The translations under genes were made by a program, and so were the position numbers. The notes under the pieces were generated by a model, which worked only from the letters and a program-made list of their open reading frames with translations, made no database searches and was not told the origin of the DNA. DNA of 64,000 bases from Prochlorococcus sp. AG-363-M17 (GTDB lineage Bacteria; Cyanobacteriota; Cyanobacteriia; PCC-6307; Cyanobiaceae), in NCBI GenBank assembly GCA_003278365.1, contig QCFS01000001.1, forward strand, positions 1 through 64,000, in the 5' to 3' direction. Positions 10,234 through 19,201 of this stretch are shown here, one piece after another. How positions within the stretch are numbered: position 1 is the first letter of the stretch; the number at the start of each line of letters is the position of its first letter.

Positions 10234-11286
10234 ATGACTAATCGGATACCAGTAACTATTGTTACTGGCTTTCTTGGGACTGGGAAGACGACACTTCTTC
10301 GTCATTTGCTCCTTGAGTCTAATCAGCGTTTAGCTGTTGTCGTTAATGAGTTTGGAAGCATAGGGTTGGACGGTGATTTGATTAAGACTTGTGGTTTCTG
10401 TCCAGATGACGAAATAGATGGGCGACTGATTGAACTTAATAACGGATGCCTTTGTTGCACAGTTCAGGATGATTTCTTACCCACAATGGATCAACTGTTA
10501 AATATCTCAGATAAGTTGGATGGGATTATTATCGAGACTAGTGGCCTTGCTTTGCCAAAGCCACTTTTGCAAGCACTTGATTGGCCCTCCGTTAGGACAA
10601 AAGTTCATGTGAATAGTGTAGTTACAATGGTTGATGGCGAAGCTCTTGCTGCAGGTAGTCCTGTTGGAGATCCTGAGATAATTCAAATACAGAGAGAAGA
10701 AGATTCAAGCTTGGATCACATGACACCTATTCAGGAATTATTTGTTGATCAATTGAAAGTAGCTGATTTGGTTTTTATTAGTAGAGCTGATAGTATTTCT
10801 CCCTTTGACTTAGATAATGTAAAGACTAAGTTGTCAGAATATGTGCGCACAGGAACAGTTATCATGCCAGTTTCCTATGGAAAAGTTGATCCTACATTAA
10901 TTCTTGATATTGATAGATTAAATATTCCTATAAAAAATACCTTTGCAGCAACTGATGAACATGAACATGAACATGAACATGTTCATGTTCATAGTGGATT
11001 AGTTAGGCTAGAAGCGAATATTGATTTACCTGTATTAAAGAAATTGTTGCTTGAATTGGTATGCCGATTTAAGGTTGCCAGACTTAAAGGACGCGTTTGG
11101 TTACCTGGCAAGCTACACCCGCTTCAAGTTCAAATGGTTGGTCCCAGAATGAATACTTGGTTTGAGCCAGCGCCAGAGAATGCTTGGCAGCCTCCTGTTT
11201 CAGGAGTTGATTTAGTTGTACTGGCTTTTGATGAAGAAGCAACCGATAAAATCGAATCGGCTTTAAAGGATGCTTTTGATATTTAG
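10234..11286 (+). CDS. CobW/COG0523-family metal-chaperone GTPase
   Basis: A G3E-family P-loop GTPase implicated in delivery of zinc or cobalt. The protein has 350 residues. Visible motifs are Walker A GFLGTGKTT (12-20), NEFGSIGLDG switch region, the metal-binding CLCC (about 72-75) and ETSGLALPKP. A His-rich loop of HEHEHEHVHVH lies near residues 243-253, before the C-terminal CobW domain. It begins 18 bases after the pentapeptide gene. The His loop suggests metal storage or sensing; which metal cannot be told from sequence. DNA for that loop is a 26-base perfect palindrome, listed separately. Confidence 0.9.
   Translation: MTNRIPVTIVTGFLGTGKTTLLRHLLLESNQRLAVVVNEFGSIGLDGDLIKTCGFCPDDEIDGRLIELNNGCLCCTVQDDFLPTMDQLLNISDKLDGIIIETSGLALPKPLLQALDWPSVRTKVHVNSVVTMVDGEALAAGSPVGDPEIIQIQREEDSSLDHMTPIQELFVDQLKVADLVFISRADSISPFDLDNVKTKLSEYVRTGTVIMPVSYGKVDPTLILDIDRLNIPIKNTFAATDEHEHEHEHVHVHSGLVRLEANIDLPVLKKLLLELVCRFKVARLKGRVWLPGKLHPLQVQMVGPRMNTWFEPAPENAWQPPVSGVDLVVLAFDEEATDKIESALKDAFDI
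10967..10992. repeat. 26-base perfect palindrome inside the CobW His-rich loop
   Basis: The codons for His-Glu and His-Val pairs (GAACAT repeated, then GTTCAT repeated) create an uninterrupted inverted repeat: the arms 10967-10979 and 10980-10992 are exact reverse complements. It is explained by repeated hexamers in opposite orientation meeting at ACATGT. Confidence 0.9.
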
Positions 11287-11313
11287 GTTGATTAGAAATG
11301 CTTTTTTTTTCCG

Positions 11314-11805
11314 TTAACTAACCCTGTGATCCATTTCATCTCCTCTGATGAATCGACGTAGATTTATACCGGCTTGCTTAGATGCTCTTAGAAGTTCTAC
11401 TCTTTGAATGAACTCAAGGCTATTCCAGAATGAATTGAAAAGTTCTACAGACGCTTTTCCTATGCCAACTACTCCAAGGATTGAAAATGGGATATATAGC
11501 CATGGGAATACCAACATTAATACGCCTATTGTGAATGTTGTAGTTGCACTGTCTCTAGTTGATTTAAGAACTTCAGAACTTATGACCTGAACCTGCTCAC
11601 TTCTGCTAAGAGCTCCTTTTTTTCGTAACGTTTCTGTCTTAAGAGTGGTTAGTAGTGCTTTATATAAAGAAAATACGACTATCCCATTGAGGGTTGTTCT
11701 TTTTAGAAACTGACCTTTACTTAATAGGCCATGATTAGCACCTCTGCCTATTGTGGCAACTCCCATTATGGCTGTTAACTCAATTTGGAATTTCGATCTT
11801 ATCAA
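11314..11805 (-). CDS. Conserved hypothetical membrane protein (163 aa)
   Basis: Not recognised. The N-terminal half has two weakly hydrophobic stretches. The middle has a strong membrane segment rich in Phe, Pro and Gly (about residues 96-118, with LVFPWLYIPFSILGVVGIG). The C-terminus is helical and basic. The listed start is TTG; an ATG at 11766 is an alternative that removes 13 residues. It converges with the CobW gene, 27 bases apart. Confidence 0.65.
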   Translation of the reverse strand: MIRSKFQIELTAIMGVATIGRGANHGLLSKGQFLKRTTLNGIVVFSLYKALLTTLKTETLRKKGALSRSEQVQVISSEVLKSTRDSATTTFTIGVLMLVFPWLYIPFSILGVVGIGKASVELFNSFWNSLEFIQRVELLRASKQAGINLRRFIRGDEMDHRVS

Positions 11806-11960
11806 TTGTATTGATTAGAGTTTTTAGGAGTTGGTAGTTAGATTTAACTTTATTTCAGCAGAAAAGCCAATAAGTGGAAAGCCTTAGTAAATGATCGCAC
11901 GTCTTGTAGATCCCCCTGGAAAGCATCGGTCTAGTCATATTTAATTCGTTCGCAATATCA

Positions 11961-12251
11961 ATGAATTTAACTAGAAATCAACAATTGCCTCAATTGGGTT
12001 GTGTCGAATGTCGAAAGTTGCGATCGTATCACTGTTCAACAGTCTCCTTTAAGAGCTTAGGTGCTTCTGTGGTCTCATCGATTCCCAAAACTAAATCCCT
12101 TCCCACTTCAAAAAGGCTAATGATTACTCCAGATGAATCATTATGCTCTTCATGCGGAGGTAATGGTTATACCAAAAGCACTCCAAACTGTTATCACACC
12201 TGCCTAAACTGTTTTGGGAGGGGAATCATCGATGAAGATATTGGATGTTGA
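11961..12251 (+). CDS. Small DnaJ-type zinc-finger protein
   Basis: A 96-residue protein whose C-terminal third carries two CxxCxGxG-type motifs, CSSCGGNGY and CLNCFGRGI, as in one zinc site of the DnaJ cysteine-rich domain. The N-terminus adds a CVECRKL pair. No J-domain is present. Similar stand-alone fingers occur in photosynthetic organisms, often linked to thiol or assembly chaperoning; that role is inference here. The ATG start has no clear ribosome-binding site. Confidence 0.65.
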   Translation: MNLTRNQQLPQLGCVECRKLRSYHCSTVSFKSLGASVVSSIPKTKSLPTSKRLMITPDESLCSSCGGNGYTKSTPNCYHTCLNCFGRGIIDEDIGC

Positions 12252-12333
12252 ATTTATATTATCGACTTATATTGCCAATCTTTTCTTGAAAACTTTTAGC
12301 TATCTTTTTTAAAAGGATTTGACTTCTACCCAA

Positions 12334-12606
12334 ATGCCTCAATTCCAAGCCAGAGTTTTAGTTAGCCTTAGACCCTCTGTACTCGATCCTGCTGGAGAAG
12401 CTGCCAGATCAGCTGCTCAAAGGATAGGAGTTGAAGGGGTCAGTAAGTTGAGGATAGGAAAATCCGTTGATCTCGCTATAGATGCCCCGGATGAAGATGA
12501 AGCTCGGCGAAGACTTGAAGTACTTAGCGACAGGCTTTTAGCTAATCCAGTCATTGAAGATTGGTCCTTAGATATAGAGCCCCTAAATCATTCCAACGAG
12601 AGCTGA
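12334..12606 (+). CDS. purS: Phosphoribosylformylglycinamidine synthase subunit PurS
   Basis: Small subunit of the three-part FGAM synthase (PurL-PurQ-PurS) of purine synthesis, which helps channel ammonia from PurQ to PurL. I chose the ATG at 12334 (90 residues). The frame is open to a TTG at 12319, but that sits only two bases after the AAAAGGA site. The signature [13 protein letters not shown] and the ferredoxin-like alternation ending NPVIEDW are typical. purQ follows after 7 bases. Confidence 0.93.
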   Translation: MPQFQARVLVSLRPSVLDPAGEAARSAAQRIGVEGVSKLRIGKSVDLAIDAPDEDEARRRLEVLSDRLLANPVIEDWSLDIEPLNHSNES

Positions 12607-12613
12607 GCCTTTT

Positions 12614-13267
12614 ATGACTATAGGTGTTGTAGTTTTTCCGGGTTCTAATTGTGATCGAGATGTTCGCTGGGCTTCTGAGGGATGTCTAGGCATGTCAACA
12701 AAATTTTTGTGGCATGAGACTAGAGATCTTGGCGGTCTTGATGCTGTTGTACTCCCTGGAGGGTTTAGTTATGGAGACTATTTGCGATGTGGTGCCTTAG
12801 CACGATACGCACCAGTCCTTGAATCCCTTTTAGAATTTGTACGGAATGGCGGAAAGGTTTTAGGCATTTGTAATGGTTTTCAAGTTCTAACAGAGTTAGG
12901 CCTGCTCCCAGGAGCTTTAACTAGGAACAAAGGTCTTAACTTTATTTGCCAACCAACAAAACTTAGTGTAACTAGTTCTCGTAGTACTTGGTTAAAAGAT
13001 CATAATAAAGGAGATCTTTTGTGTCTCCCAATTGCCCATGGAGAAGGACGTTATCAATGTTCAGAGGACACCCTTTTCAGGCTTCAGGATGAAGATTCAA
13101 TTTCATTGAGATATTGCAATAACCCTAATGGTTCTGTCTATGATATCGCAGGAATAACAAATTCTAAAGGTAATGTTCTGGGACTTATGCCTCATCCTGA
13201 AAGGGCTTGTGACCCCTTGATTGGAGGTATAGATGGCAGAGGAATATTAAATGGATTATTAGGTTGA
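12614..13267 (+). CDS. purQ: Phosphoribosylformylglycinamidine synthase subunit PurQ
   Basis: Glutaminase subunit of FGAM synthase. The protein has 217 residues and a class I amidotransferase fold. The start is [13 protein letters not shown], the nucleophile Cys is in [10 protein letters not shown], and the catalytic His and Glu are in [14 protein letters not shown] is also present. It forms a pair with purS; purL is not in this window. Confidence 0.96.
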   Translation: MTIGVVVFPGSNCDRDVRWASEGCLGMSTKFLWHETRDLGGLDAVVLPGGFSYGDYLRCGALARYAPVLESLLEFVRNGGKVLGICNGFQVLTELGLLPGALTRNKGLNFICQPTKLSVTSSRSTWLKDHNKGDLLCLPIAHGEGRYQCSEDTLFRLQDEDSISLRYCNNPNGSVYDIAGITNSKGNVLGLMPHPERACDPLIGGIDGRGILNGLLG

Positions 13268-13353
13268 TTTCTTTTTCTAGATGTAATTCTAATCTATGTT
13301 AAGTCTTTTTATGTGATTATTTTATACTGATTCTTTCACTAACTCAATATTTG

Positions 13354-13381
13354 ATTAAGGGCCATAATTAAGGCCCTTAAT
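13354..13381. terminator. Candidate bidirectional terminator hairpin
   Basis: A 10-base perfect stem, ATTAAGGGCC (13354-13363) with GGCCCTTAAT (13372-13381), encloses an 8-base loop in the gap between the convergent purQ and fbaA genes. It starts six bases past the fbaA stop. No long T-run follows on either strand, so it is a weak intrinsic terminator at best. Confidence 0.45.
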
Positions 13382-13386
13382 TGATA

Positions 13387-14460
13387 TCAAGCTTTCACAG
13401 CTGTTTTAGGATCTAGTTCTCCTTTCGAATAGAGACTTGCATAGTAATTTATACTTTGTTGCTTGATTTTGCTTGCTTGCCCTGCGCACCAGAATTGTTG
13501 ATATCTATCTAGGCAAACCTGCTTCATATACTTCCTCGCTGGCTTATTAAAGTGGCGAGGGTCAAAATTTGTTGGGTCGGCAGCAGCAGCTTCACGTACT
13601 GCGGCAGTGAATGCAAGACGATTGTCAGTGTCGATGTTTACTTTTCGTACACCATTTCTTATGCCTTCCTGAATCTCTTCTACTGGAACACCATATGTTT
13701 CAGGAATTTTGCCACCAAAGTTGTTGATCATATCTAGCCACTCCTGAGGAACAGAACTGGAACCATGCATTACTAGGTGAGTATTTGGAAGGGCTTTATG
13801 AATCTCTGCTATTCGACTAATAGCAAGTACTTCACCAGTGGGCTTTCTTGTGAATTTGTAGGCTCCATGGCTTGTCCCAATAGCTATGGCTAGGGCATCT
13901 ACCTTGGTTTTTGAGACAAAATCTGCTGCTTCATTTGGATCAGTTAGCAACATATCTTTTGAGAGCTCCCCCTCAAACCCATGACCATCTTCAGCTTCAC
14001 CTTTACCTGTTTCAAGGGAGCCTAGGCAACCCAATTCTCCTTCAACACTTACTCCTACTGAATGGGCAAAATCTACAACTGTTTTAGTTACATTTACGTT
14101 GTAGTCATAACTAGCTGGTGTCTTTGCGTCTGCTTCCAAAGAACCATCCATCATCACTGAGGTAAAGCCATTTATTGCTGCTGAGTAGCAGGTTGAAGGA
14201 TCATTTCCATGATCCTGATGCATCACAACAGGAATGTTGGGGTAGGTCTCTGTCGCGGCGATGATGAGATGACGAAGGAAAATCTCTCCTGCATAACTTC
14301 TAGCGCCTCTAGATGCTTGCAGGATTACAGGACTATCTGTCTCATGGGCTGCCTCCATGATGGCTTGGACTTGCTCAAGATTGTTTACGTTGAACGCAGG
14401 GATTCCATAGCCGTTTTCAGCGGCATGATCTAGCAAAAGCCTTAAAGGAACAAGGGCCAT
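13387..14460 (-). CDS. fbaA: Fructose-bisphosphate aldolase, class II
   Basis: Condenses triose phosphates to fructose-1,6-bisphosphate (and makes sedoheptulose-1,7-bisphosphate) in the Calvin cycle. I chose the ATG at 14460 (357 residues, [19 protein letters not shown]), the conserved start of the cyanobacterial enzyme; the frame is open 12 codons further. Zinc-ligand motif VMHQDHGND, the later GSSSVP loop and NIDTDNR are visible. About 200 bases upstream separate it from the next minus-strand gene. Confidence 0.95.
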   Translation of the reverse strand: MALVPLRLLLDHAAENGYGIPAFNVNNLEQVQAIMEAAHETDSPVILQASRGARSYAGEIFLRHLIIAATETYPNIPVVMHQDHGNDPSTCYSAAINGFTSVMMDGSLEADAKTPASYDYNVNVTKTVVDFAHSVGVSVEGELGCLGSLETGKGEAEDGHGFEGELSKDMLLTDPNEAADFVSKTKVDALAIAIGTSHGAYKFTRKPTGEVLAISRIAEIHKALPNTHLVMHGSSSVPQEWLDMINNFGGKIPETYGVPVEEIQEGIRNGVRKVNIDTDNRLAFTAAVREAAAADPTNFDPRHFNKPARKYMKQVCLDRYQQFWCAGQASKIKQQSINYYASLYSKGELDPKTAVKA

Positions 14461-14668
14461 CGATGTCTCCAATGTGTCTAGCCGACCTAAGTTCAATTAG
14501 AGAACTAGGTCTTTGGGCCAGGACTGTAAAAGATAGAGGTGAGAAATGTCACGCACACGTGACGTAAAACTGGAATTTAAGTTGGCCTTCGTAGGCTTTT
14601 TTTACGTGAACAATATGTTAAAAGCCTTTATGGGCATTGCTTTTTCCCGGAAAGACATTTGATTCCGC

Positions 14669-15766
14669 CTAATAAAAGATTTTTTGTTTAATGCCGGTAT
14701 GTGAAGCTTCTCTTATTGCTTGGCATACTTTTTGGCTGGCAAGTCCTTCAGCTAGCCCTGGGATTATTGGATTACCTTTTCGGATAGCTTGCCCCCACCA
14801 AGATTGAATTCTGGAAACAGGTGCGATACGTCCATCGCTCCAAGTCTTTTTGAACGTCAGATCTTCGTCTGGTTTTATGTTTCTAAGAGGGTTTCCTGCC
14901 TCGGACAACCAAAGACTAAAGCCATGGACATAGTCCTTTTGATTATCACTTCCTAGTAGCAGGGTTCCTTTGCTGCCGTAAACCTCTATCCAGCAGCCTC
15001 TGCCATGTTGTGCAACGGATGAGAGAACTACTTGAGCAGGAATCTCCAGGTTTTTGGTATCGGTTTGAAGTTGTAAATGAGACAAAGCCACGTCATCGCT
15101 TGTCACCTCTATAGGTTGTTGATTTTTTAGATCGGGACGCTGCTTTATTGCTGTTGATATGGATCCTGTCGTATAGCTTGTTCTTCCGAAAAACCAGTGA
15201 AGGATATCGAATGCATGGGTACCTAAGGCACCTATGACCCCACCTCCCTGCTCGGCTTGAGAATACCAATTCCACGGTCTATTGGGATTTGCTCTACTAC
15301 CCATTAACCAATCAAATTTTACTAACCAAGGAGTACCCACTATCCCTTGATCTAGAAGCCGTTTGGCTTGCATAAATACGGGAACAGCTCTGTATTCAAA
15401 GTCAACTGCAACACATAATTTTCTTGTTAGTGCTAGGCGTTGTAATTGCTCAATTTCCTCGGAGAGCAAAGTAACTGGTTTTTCAAGAAGTAAATGCTTA
15501 CCTGCACAGAGTGCCTCCTGTGCCATTTGGAATCTCGGAGCAGGAGGGGTAGCAATAATTACTGCATCGATTGCAGGGTCTGCTATTAATTCTGACCAGT
15601 TAGTAGTTCCTTTAAGATTATTTTCTTTACAAGCATCCTCTAGTCGATTTGCACGGGGATGCCATAGTGAGACTGCTTTTAGGTCCTTATTTTCTCTTAA
15701 GGCAGGGAGATGAACCTTTTCACCAAAACCAAGACCTGCAATTGCAACATTTATGGCTCTTTCCAT
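14669..15766 (-). CDS. Gfo/Idh/MocA-family oxidoreductase
   Basis: A 365-residue NAD(P)-dependent sugar or inositol-type dehydrogenase. The Rossmann start is GLGFGEKVHLPAL, and the family EKP motif appears in HLLLEKPVTLL. The C-terminal alpha/beta domain includes GGGVIGALGTHAFDIL, whose His is the usual catalytic residue. The substrate cannot be told. It begins one base after the 134-aa gene ends, extending the accD transcript. Confidence 0.85.
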   Translation of the reverse strand: MERAINVAIAGLGFGEKVHLPALRENKDLKAVSLWHPRANRLEDACKENNLKGTTNWSELIADPAIDAVIIATPPAPRFQMAQEALCAGKHLLLEKPVTLLSEEIEQLQRLALTRKLCVAVDFEYRAVPVFMQAKRLLDQGIVGTPWLVKFDWLMGSRANPNRPWNWYSQAEQGGGVIGALGTHAFDILHWFFGRTSYTTGSISTAIKQRPDLKNQQPIEVTSDDVALSHLQLQTDTKNLEIPAQVVLSSVAQHGRGCWIEVYGSKGTLLLGSDNQKDYVHGFSLWLSEAGNPLRNIKPDEDLTFKKTWSDGRIAPVSRIQSWWGQAIRKGNPIIPGLAEGLASQKVCQAIREASHTGIKQKIFY

Positions 15767-15767
15767 T

Positions 15768-16172
15768 TTAAAGATTCTCTTCTAAACAAACTTGTTTGAT
15801 TAAGGTTCTAACCAATAAATCTTTCTCAACAGAGTTCCATCTAGGCTTGATTTGAGTGATTCCATTTATCACTTTATCTTTATATAGATTCTTTGAACAA
15901 TCAATCTCCATTGTGTAATAGATTGAATCTGCATCTCTTATTGAGCTTCGAGAGAATCTAGAGTTAATAATTATATTATTAGATCTTGTGATCTTTAGGC
16001 TCTGGGGATCCCACCATTGCGACCCTTCTCTAGTTGATGGGATCATTATCCACTCTTCTCCTGAAGACATAACTGGAGCTGGAAACATAATGCTTAGAAG
16101 AACCAGAATTAATAAATTATAGAGAAAAAATCTATGAAGTTTTTCTTTAGATCCGTTCAGGTCTAAATTCAT
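15768..16172 (-). CDS. Exported hypothetical protein (134 aa)
   Basis: Not recognised. The N-terminus has a basic head, a 20-residue hydrophobic core and an AxS-like end (VMSSG), so it is a signal peptide or anchor. The mature part has [15 protein letters not shown] and two cysteines about 35 residues apart. The start ATG overlaps the accD stop (ATGA), indicating coupled translation. Confidence 0.7.
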   Translation of the reverse strand: MNLDLNGSKEKLHRFFLYNLLILVLLSIMFPAPVMSSGEEWIMIPSTREGSQWWDPQSLKITRSNNIIINSRFSRSSIRDADSIYYTMEIDCSKNLYKDKVINGITQIKPRWNSVEKDLLVRTLIKQVCLEENL

Positions 16173-17050
16173 TTCTTTGTATTTTTAACATTATTTCCCA
16201 CATGTAGTCTAATTAAGGTTGCAAGACTTTGTTTTAGCTTTGTTCTGGGAATTATAGAGTCAACAAATCCATGGTCTTGAAGGTATTCAGCAGTTTGAAA
16301 ATTATCTGGTAGTTTCTCACGAAGTGTCTGTTCAATTACCCTTCTACCTGCAAAACCTATTAGGGCTTTTGGTTCTGCAAGGATTAAATCACCGAGCATT
16401 GCAAAGCTTGCAGTAACGCCACCTGTCGTTGGATGAGTTAATAAGGGCATATATAAGAGTTCGGCATCCCTGTGACGCTGGAGAGCTCCTGAAATCTTTG
16501 CCATTTGCATCAGACTCAACATCCCCTCTTGCATGCGGGCTCCTCCTGACGCGCAGACAATTAATAGAGGGAGTTTTTCCTTGGTAGCTCTCTCAACTAA
16601 TCGAGTAATTTTTTCGCCAACAACTGAGCCCATGGATCCGCCCATAAATCGAAAATCCATAACAGCAAGGGCTAAAGGCATACCTTCGACTTTGCATAGT
16701 CCTGTAATAACACCGTCTTTAAGTCCAGTACTTGCTTGGCTTTCTCTTAAACGGTCTGCGTAAGCTCGCCTGTCTTTGAATGCCAGAGGGTCTGTTGGAC
16801 TGAGGTCGCTGTCAATAGGAGCAAAGCTTTCTTGATCAGCGATGAGGCGAATTCTTTCTTTACTGTCTATACGGTTATGGAATCCACAGTTATTGCAAAC
16901 ACTTGCATTGGCTAGGAGGTCTTTTCTGTAGGCAACTTGGCCACATTCAGGACATTTAACCCACAAGCCATCACTTTCTTCTGCTTCTTGACTCACTTTG
17001 CCTACGGACTGTCCCTTGCGACGATCAGCAAACCAATCAAAAAGTGACAC
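16169..17050 (-). CDS. accD: Acetyl-CoA carboxylase carboxyltransferase subunit beta
   Basis: Transfers the carboxyl group from biotin to acetyl-CoA, making malonyl-CoA for fatty acid synthesis, as a complex with AccA. The protein has 293 residues. A four-cysteine zinc ribbon (CPECG ... CNNCG, about residues 34-57) precedes the crotonase-like domain, in which [13 protein letters not shown] and SGGARMQEG form the oxyanion and CoA regions. It overlaps the next gene by four bases. Confidence 0.96.
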   Translation of the reverse strand: MSLFDWFADRRKGQSVGKVSQEAEESDGLWVKCPECGQVAYRKDLLANASVCNNCGFHNRIDSKERIRLIADQESFAPIDSDLSPTDPLAFKDRRAYADRLRESQASTGLKDGVITGLCKVEGMPLALAVMDFRFMGGSMGSVVGEKITRLVERATKEKLPLLIVCASGGARMQEGMLSLMQMAKISGALQRHRDAELLYMPLLTHPTTGGVTASFAMLGDLILAEPKALIGFAGRRVIEQTLREKLPDNFQTAEYLQDHGFVDSIIPRTKLKQSLATLIRLHVGNNVKNTKK

Positions 17051-17074
17051 GGATTTATTAAATAGTTGGTAACC

Positions 17075-17836
17075 CTATTTAAGACCCATAAGGCTCAACC
17101 AGCTATGCCACCACCATTCTTCGCCAAAAACCCACACGCTCCATATCCCTATGCTAAGGAATGGCCCAAAAGGAAAAGCTTGTTTGGGCCTTAGTTTTCC
17201 AGTGGTAAATCCAATTAAACTGAATGTTGCGGCTAAAAAATATGCCAGTATTGTTGCAGTCCAAGCCCCATTTAGCCCTAGCCATGCGCCACCCAGTGCA
17301 GCAAGATTTGAATCACCTTTCCCCAGACAAGTTCTCTTGGTAAGGATTCTTGAGGAGTTTTCTATAATTTTAAAGAACAGAAATGCTGAAAAAGTAGAAA
17401 TTAATAAGTCAAAAATTAGAGTTTTAGGATTTGATATGCTTTTAGATATTCCGATCAAAATGTTAGTTGAGAAGCCGATAATTATTCCGATATAACATAC
17501 TTCACTAGGTATTATCATATAATAATAGTCAATTAAGGCTATTACTAATAATATGTTGAGTAAAACTATGCCAAGTGTAATCCGAATAATATCTAATTGA
17601 TATCCTATGACTTTATCTGCATTCCATGTTGTGCTTAAATAAAGCAAACTAACTAGTAAAGGAAATGAACAACTTTTAAAATGATTTAGGGTATCTCTTC
17701 TTCCAAATAGATCGTTTCTATTGACACTATTTTTCCTGCAATTACTGCTTTTCTTTCTTGAGACTAAATTATTAAGCAGTTTTCCAAAAAAGATTCCGGC
17801 AATTGGGAGTATTGATAGAAGTACTACTTTGTTCAT
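17075..17836 (-). CDS. Prepilin peptidase-like (A24 family) membrane protein
   Basis: A 253-residue polytopic membrane protein. The two aspartates of type IV leader peptidases are kept: LIDYYYMIIPSE (near residue 102) and GKGDSNLAALGGAW (near residue 171). The last half is mostly membrane segments. The N-terminal cytoplasmic region (SSNCRKNSVNRNDLFGRR) lacks the usual four-cysteine zinc motif of PilD, so the methyltransferase part may be lost or altered. It would process type IV pilin-like precursors. accD starts 24 bases downstream. Confidence 0.75.
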   Translation of the reverse strand: MNKVVLLSILPIAGIFFGKLLNNLVSRKKSSNCRKNSVNRNDLFGRRDTLNHFKSCSFPLLVSLLYLSTTWNADKVIGYQLDIIRITLGIVLLNILLVIALIDYYYMIIPSEVCYIGIIIGFSTNILIGISKSISNPKTLIFDLLISTFSAFLFFKIIENSSRILTKRTCLGKGDSNLAALGGAWLGLNGAWTATILAYFLAATFSLIGFTTGKLRPKQAFPFGPFLSIGIWSVWVFGEEWWWHSWLSLMGLK

Positions 17837-17857
17837 TCTACTTGCTTTTAGTTATTG

Positions 17858-18136
17858 TTATTTTCTTTCTTTTTTTATTTTGATGGGCTTTAACCTTAAG
17901 CTTTCTATATCTAAGAACTCCTCTTGGGGTAGTAGACTTGTATTTTGAAAAACCACTCTACCTTGACCTGTTAAGTGGTTAAGTACTACCCCTTTAGGCT
18001 CATAGTCTTTTGTCTGAGTGGTGAGATACTTGAAGAAAATAATCCTTGCTTTGAGAATTAGACTCTTACTATCATGAAGATCCCATCTAGGATTAGCTCT
18101 TATTTGACGAGCCTTTCCTGAGATTTCAAATGACAC
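17858..18136 (-). CDS. Conserved hypothetical protein (92 aa)
   Basis: A small basic soluble protein starting at GTG. It has ISGKARQIRANPRWDLHD near the N-terminus and NHLTGQGRVVFQNTSLLP in the middle. I know of no function. It lies 21 bases before the prepilin-peptidase gene, so it may share its transcript. Confidence 0.6.
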   Translation of the reverse strand: MSFEISGKARQIRANPRWDLHDSKSLILKARIIFFKYLTTQTKDYEPKGVVLNHLTGQGRVVFQNTSLLPQEEFLDIESLRLKPIKIKKERK

Positions 18137-18216
18137 TTGTTTTCTAATAATGCGTGCACCCCATTAATTAGATGCTCCGATAATAGTATCTATTTACTTG
18201 AGGAACAATCAAATCA

Positions 18217-19116
18217 TTAAACAGTGTTTTTTTCGTGAATCATCCTATGAATGATTGGAGTCAATATTAACTCCATGGCAAAGCCCATTTTGCCTCCATT
18301 TACAACTATGCTTGTTGGGCTAGACATGAATGAGTCGTGGATCATCGAGAGTAAATGGTTGAAATCTATCCCCCATTTTTCACGTGACCCTTTACGGAAA
18401 TGAATGATTACGAAGCTTTCATCTGGTGTGGGAATGTTTCTGCATATAAATGGATTTGATGTATCTATTGTAGGAACCCTTTGGAAATTTATATCAGTTC
18501 TGCCAAATTGAGGCGTTATGTGGTTTATGTAATCAGGCATCCTTCGAAGAATCGTATCCACAATTGCTTCTGCCGAATAACCACGTTCAGCATTGTCTCT
18601 ATGTATTTTTTGTATCCATTCAAGGTTTGTAATTGGGACAACTCCTACAAGTAGATCTGCGTGAGATGACACGTCGTAGCCTTTCCCGACTACTCCACCA
18701 TGGAGTCCTTCGTAGAAGAGGAGATCAGTCCCATTGGGTATTTCTTCCCAAGGGGTGAACTGTCCTGGCTCCAGGCTGGTTCCTAGTCGAGCGTTGTGTT
18801 CTGAAGCTTCTTCAGGGCTGTGTAGGTAGTAACGCTTCTTTCCGCCGCCGCTTTGACCATAAGTCTGGAAAAGCTCTTCTAATTTGTCGAAAAGGTTGGC
18901 TTCAGGACCAAAATGTGAGAAGTTTTCTCCTTTTGCTAAGGCTTCTGCCATGGCCTTTTTCATAGGGCCTCTTTCAAAACGGTGATAGCTGTCTCCCTCT
19001 ACAACTGCGGGCACTATGTTCTCACGGGCGAAGATGTGCTCAAACGCCCTCTTTACGGTGCTAGTCCCTGCTCCTGATGAACCAGTTACGGCTACAACTG
19101 GGTGATTCCTCGACAT
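18217..19116 (-). CDS. prk: Phosphoribulokinase, short type I-like form
   Basis: Phosphorylates ribulose-5-phosphate to ribulose-1,5-bisphosphate for Rubisco. The protein has 299 residues, with Walker A TGSSGAGTST, VVEGDSYHRFERGPM, LLFYEGLHGG and RRMPDYINHI. Length and motifs match the short proteobacterial-type enzyme rather than the 330-residue plant/cyanobacterial type. It contains a single cysteine (PFICRN), so the N-terminal disulfide pair used for thioredoxin/CP12 control is absent. leuB lies downstream on the same strand. Confidence 0.92.
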   Translation of the reverse strand: MSRNHPVVAVTGSSGAGTSTVKRAFEHIFARENIVPAVVEGDSYHRFERGPMKKAMAEALAKGENFSHFGPEANLFDKLEELFQTYGQSGGGKKRYYLHSPEEASEHNARLGTSLEPGQFTPWEEIPNGTDLLFYEGLHGGVVGKGYDVSSHADLLVGVVPITNLEWIQKIHRDNAERGYSAEAIVDTILRRMPDYINHITPQFGRTDINFQRVPTIDTSNPFICRNIPTPDESFVIIHFRKGSREKWGIDFNHLLSMIHDSFMSSPTSIVVNGGKMGFAMELILTPIIHRMIHEKNTV

Positions 19117-19201
19117 CCTCGTCTTTATGAACTTCTTTACATTTTCGCAGGTCGACTGTCGAAGTCTTTGGATTTGACCGACTTAATGCATGATTTTGAA
19201 A

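Noticed and set aside
10955..10992. Short tandem repeat as a possible CRISPR or regulatory repeat
   Set aside because: The units are six bases, in frame, and encode His-Glu or His-Val; no spacers are present.
11891..11944. 17-codon frame (MIARLVDPPGKHR) in the gap before the DnaJ-type protein
   Set aside because: Too short to support without conservation data.
15363..15713. Open frame opposite the Gfo/Idh gene
   Set aside because: Shadow of the minus-strand gene. The composition is Ser/Ala-rich without known motifs.
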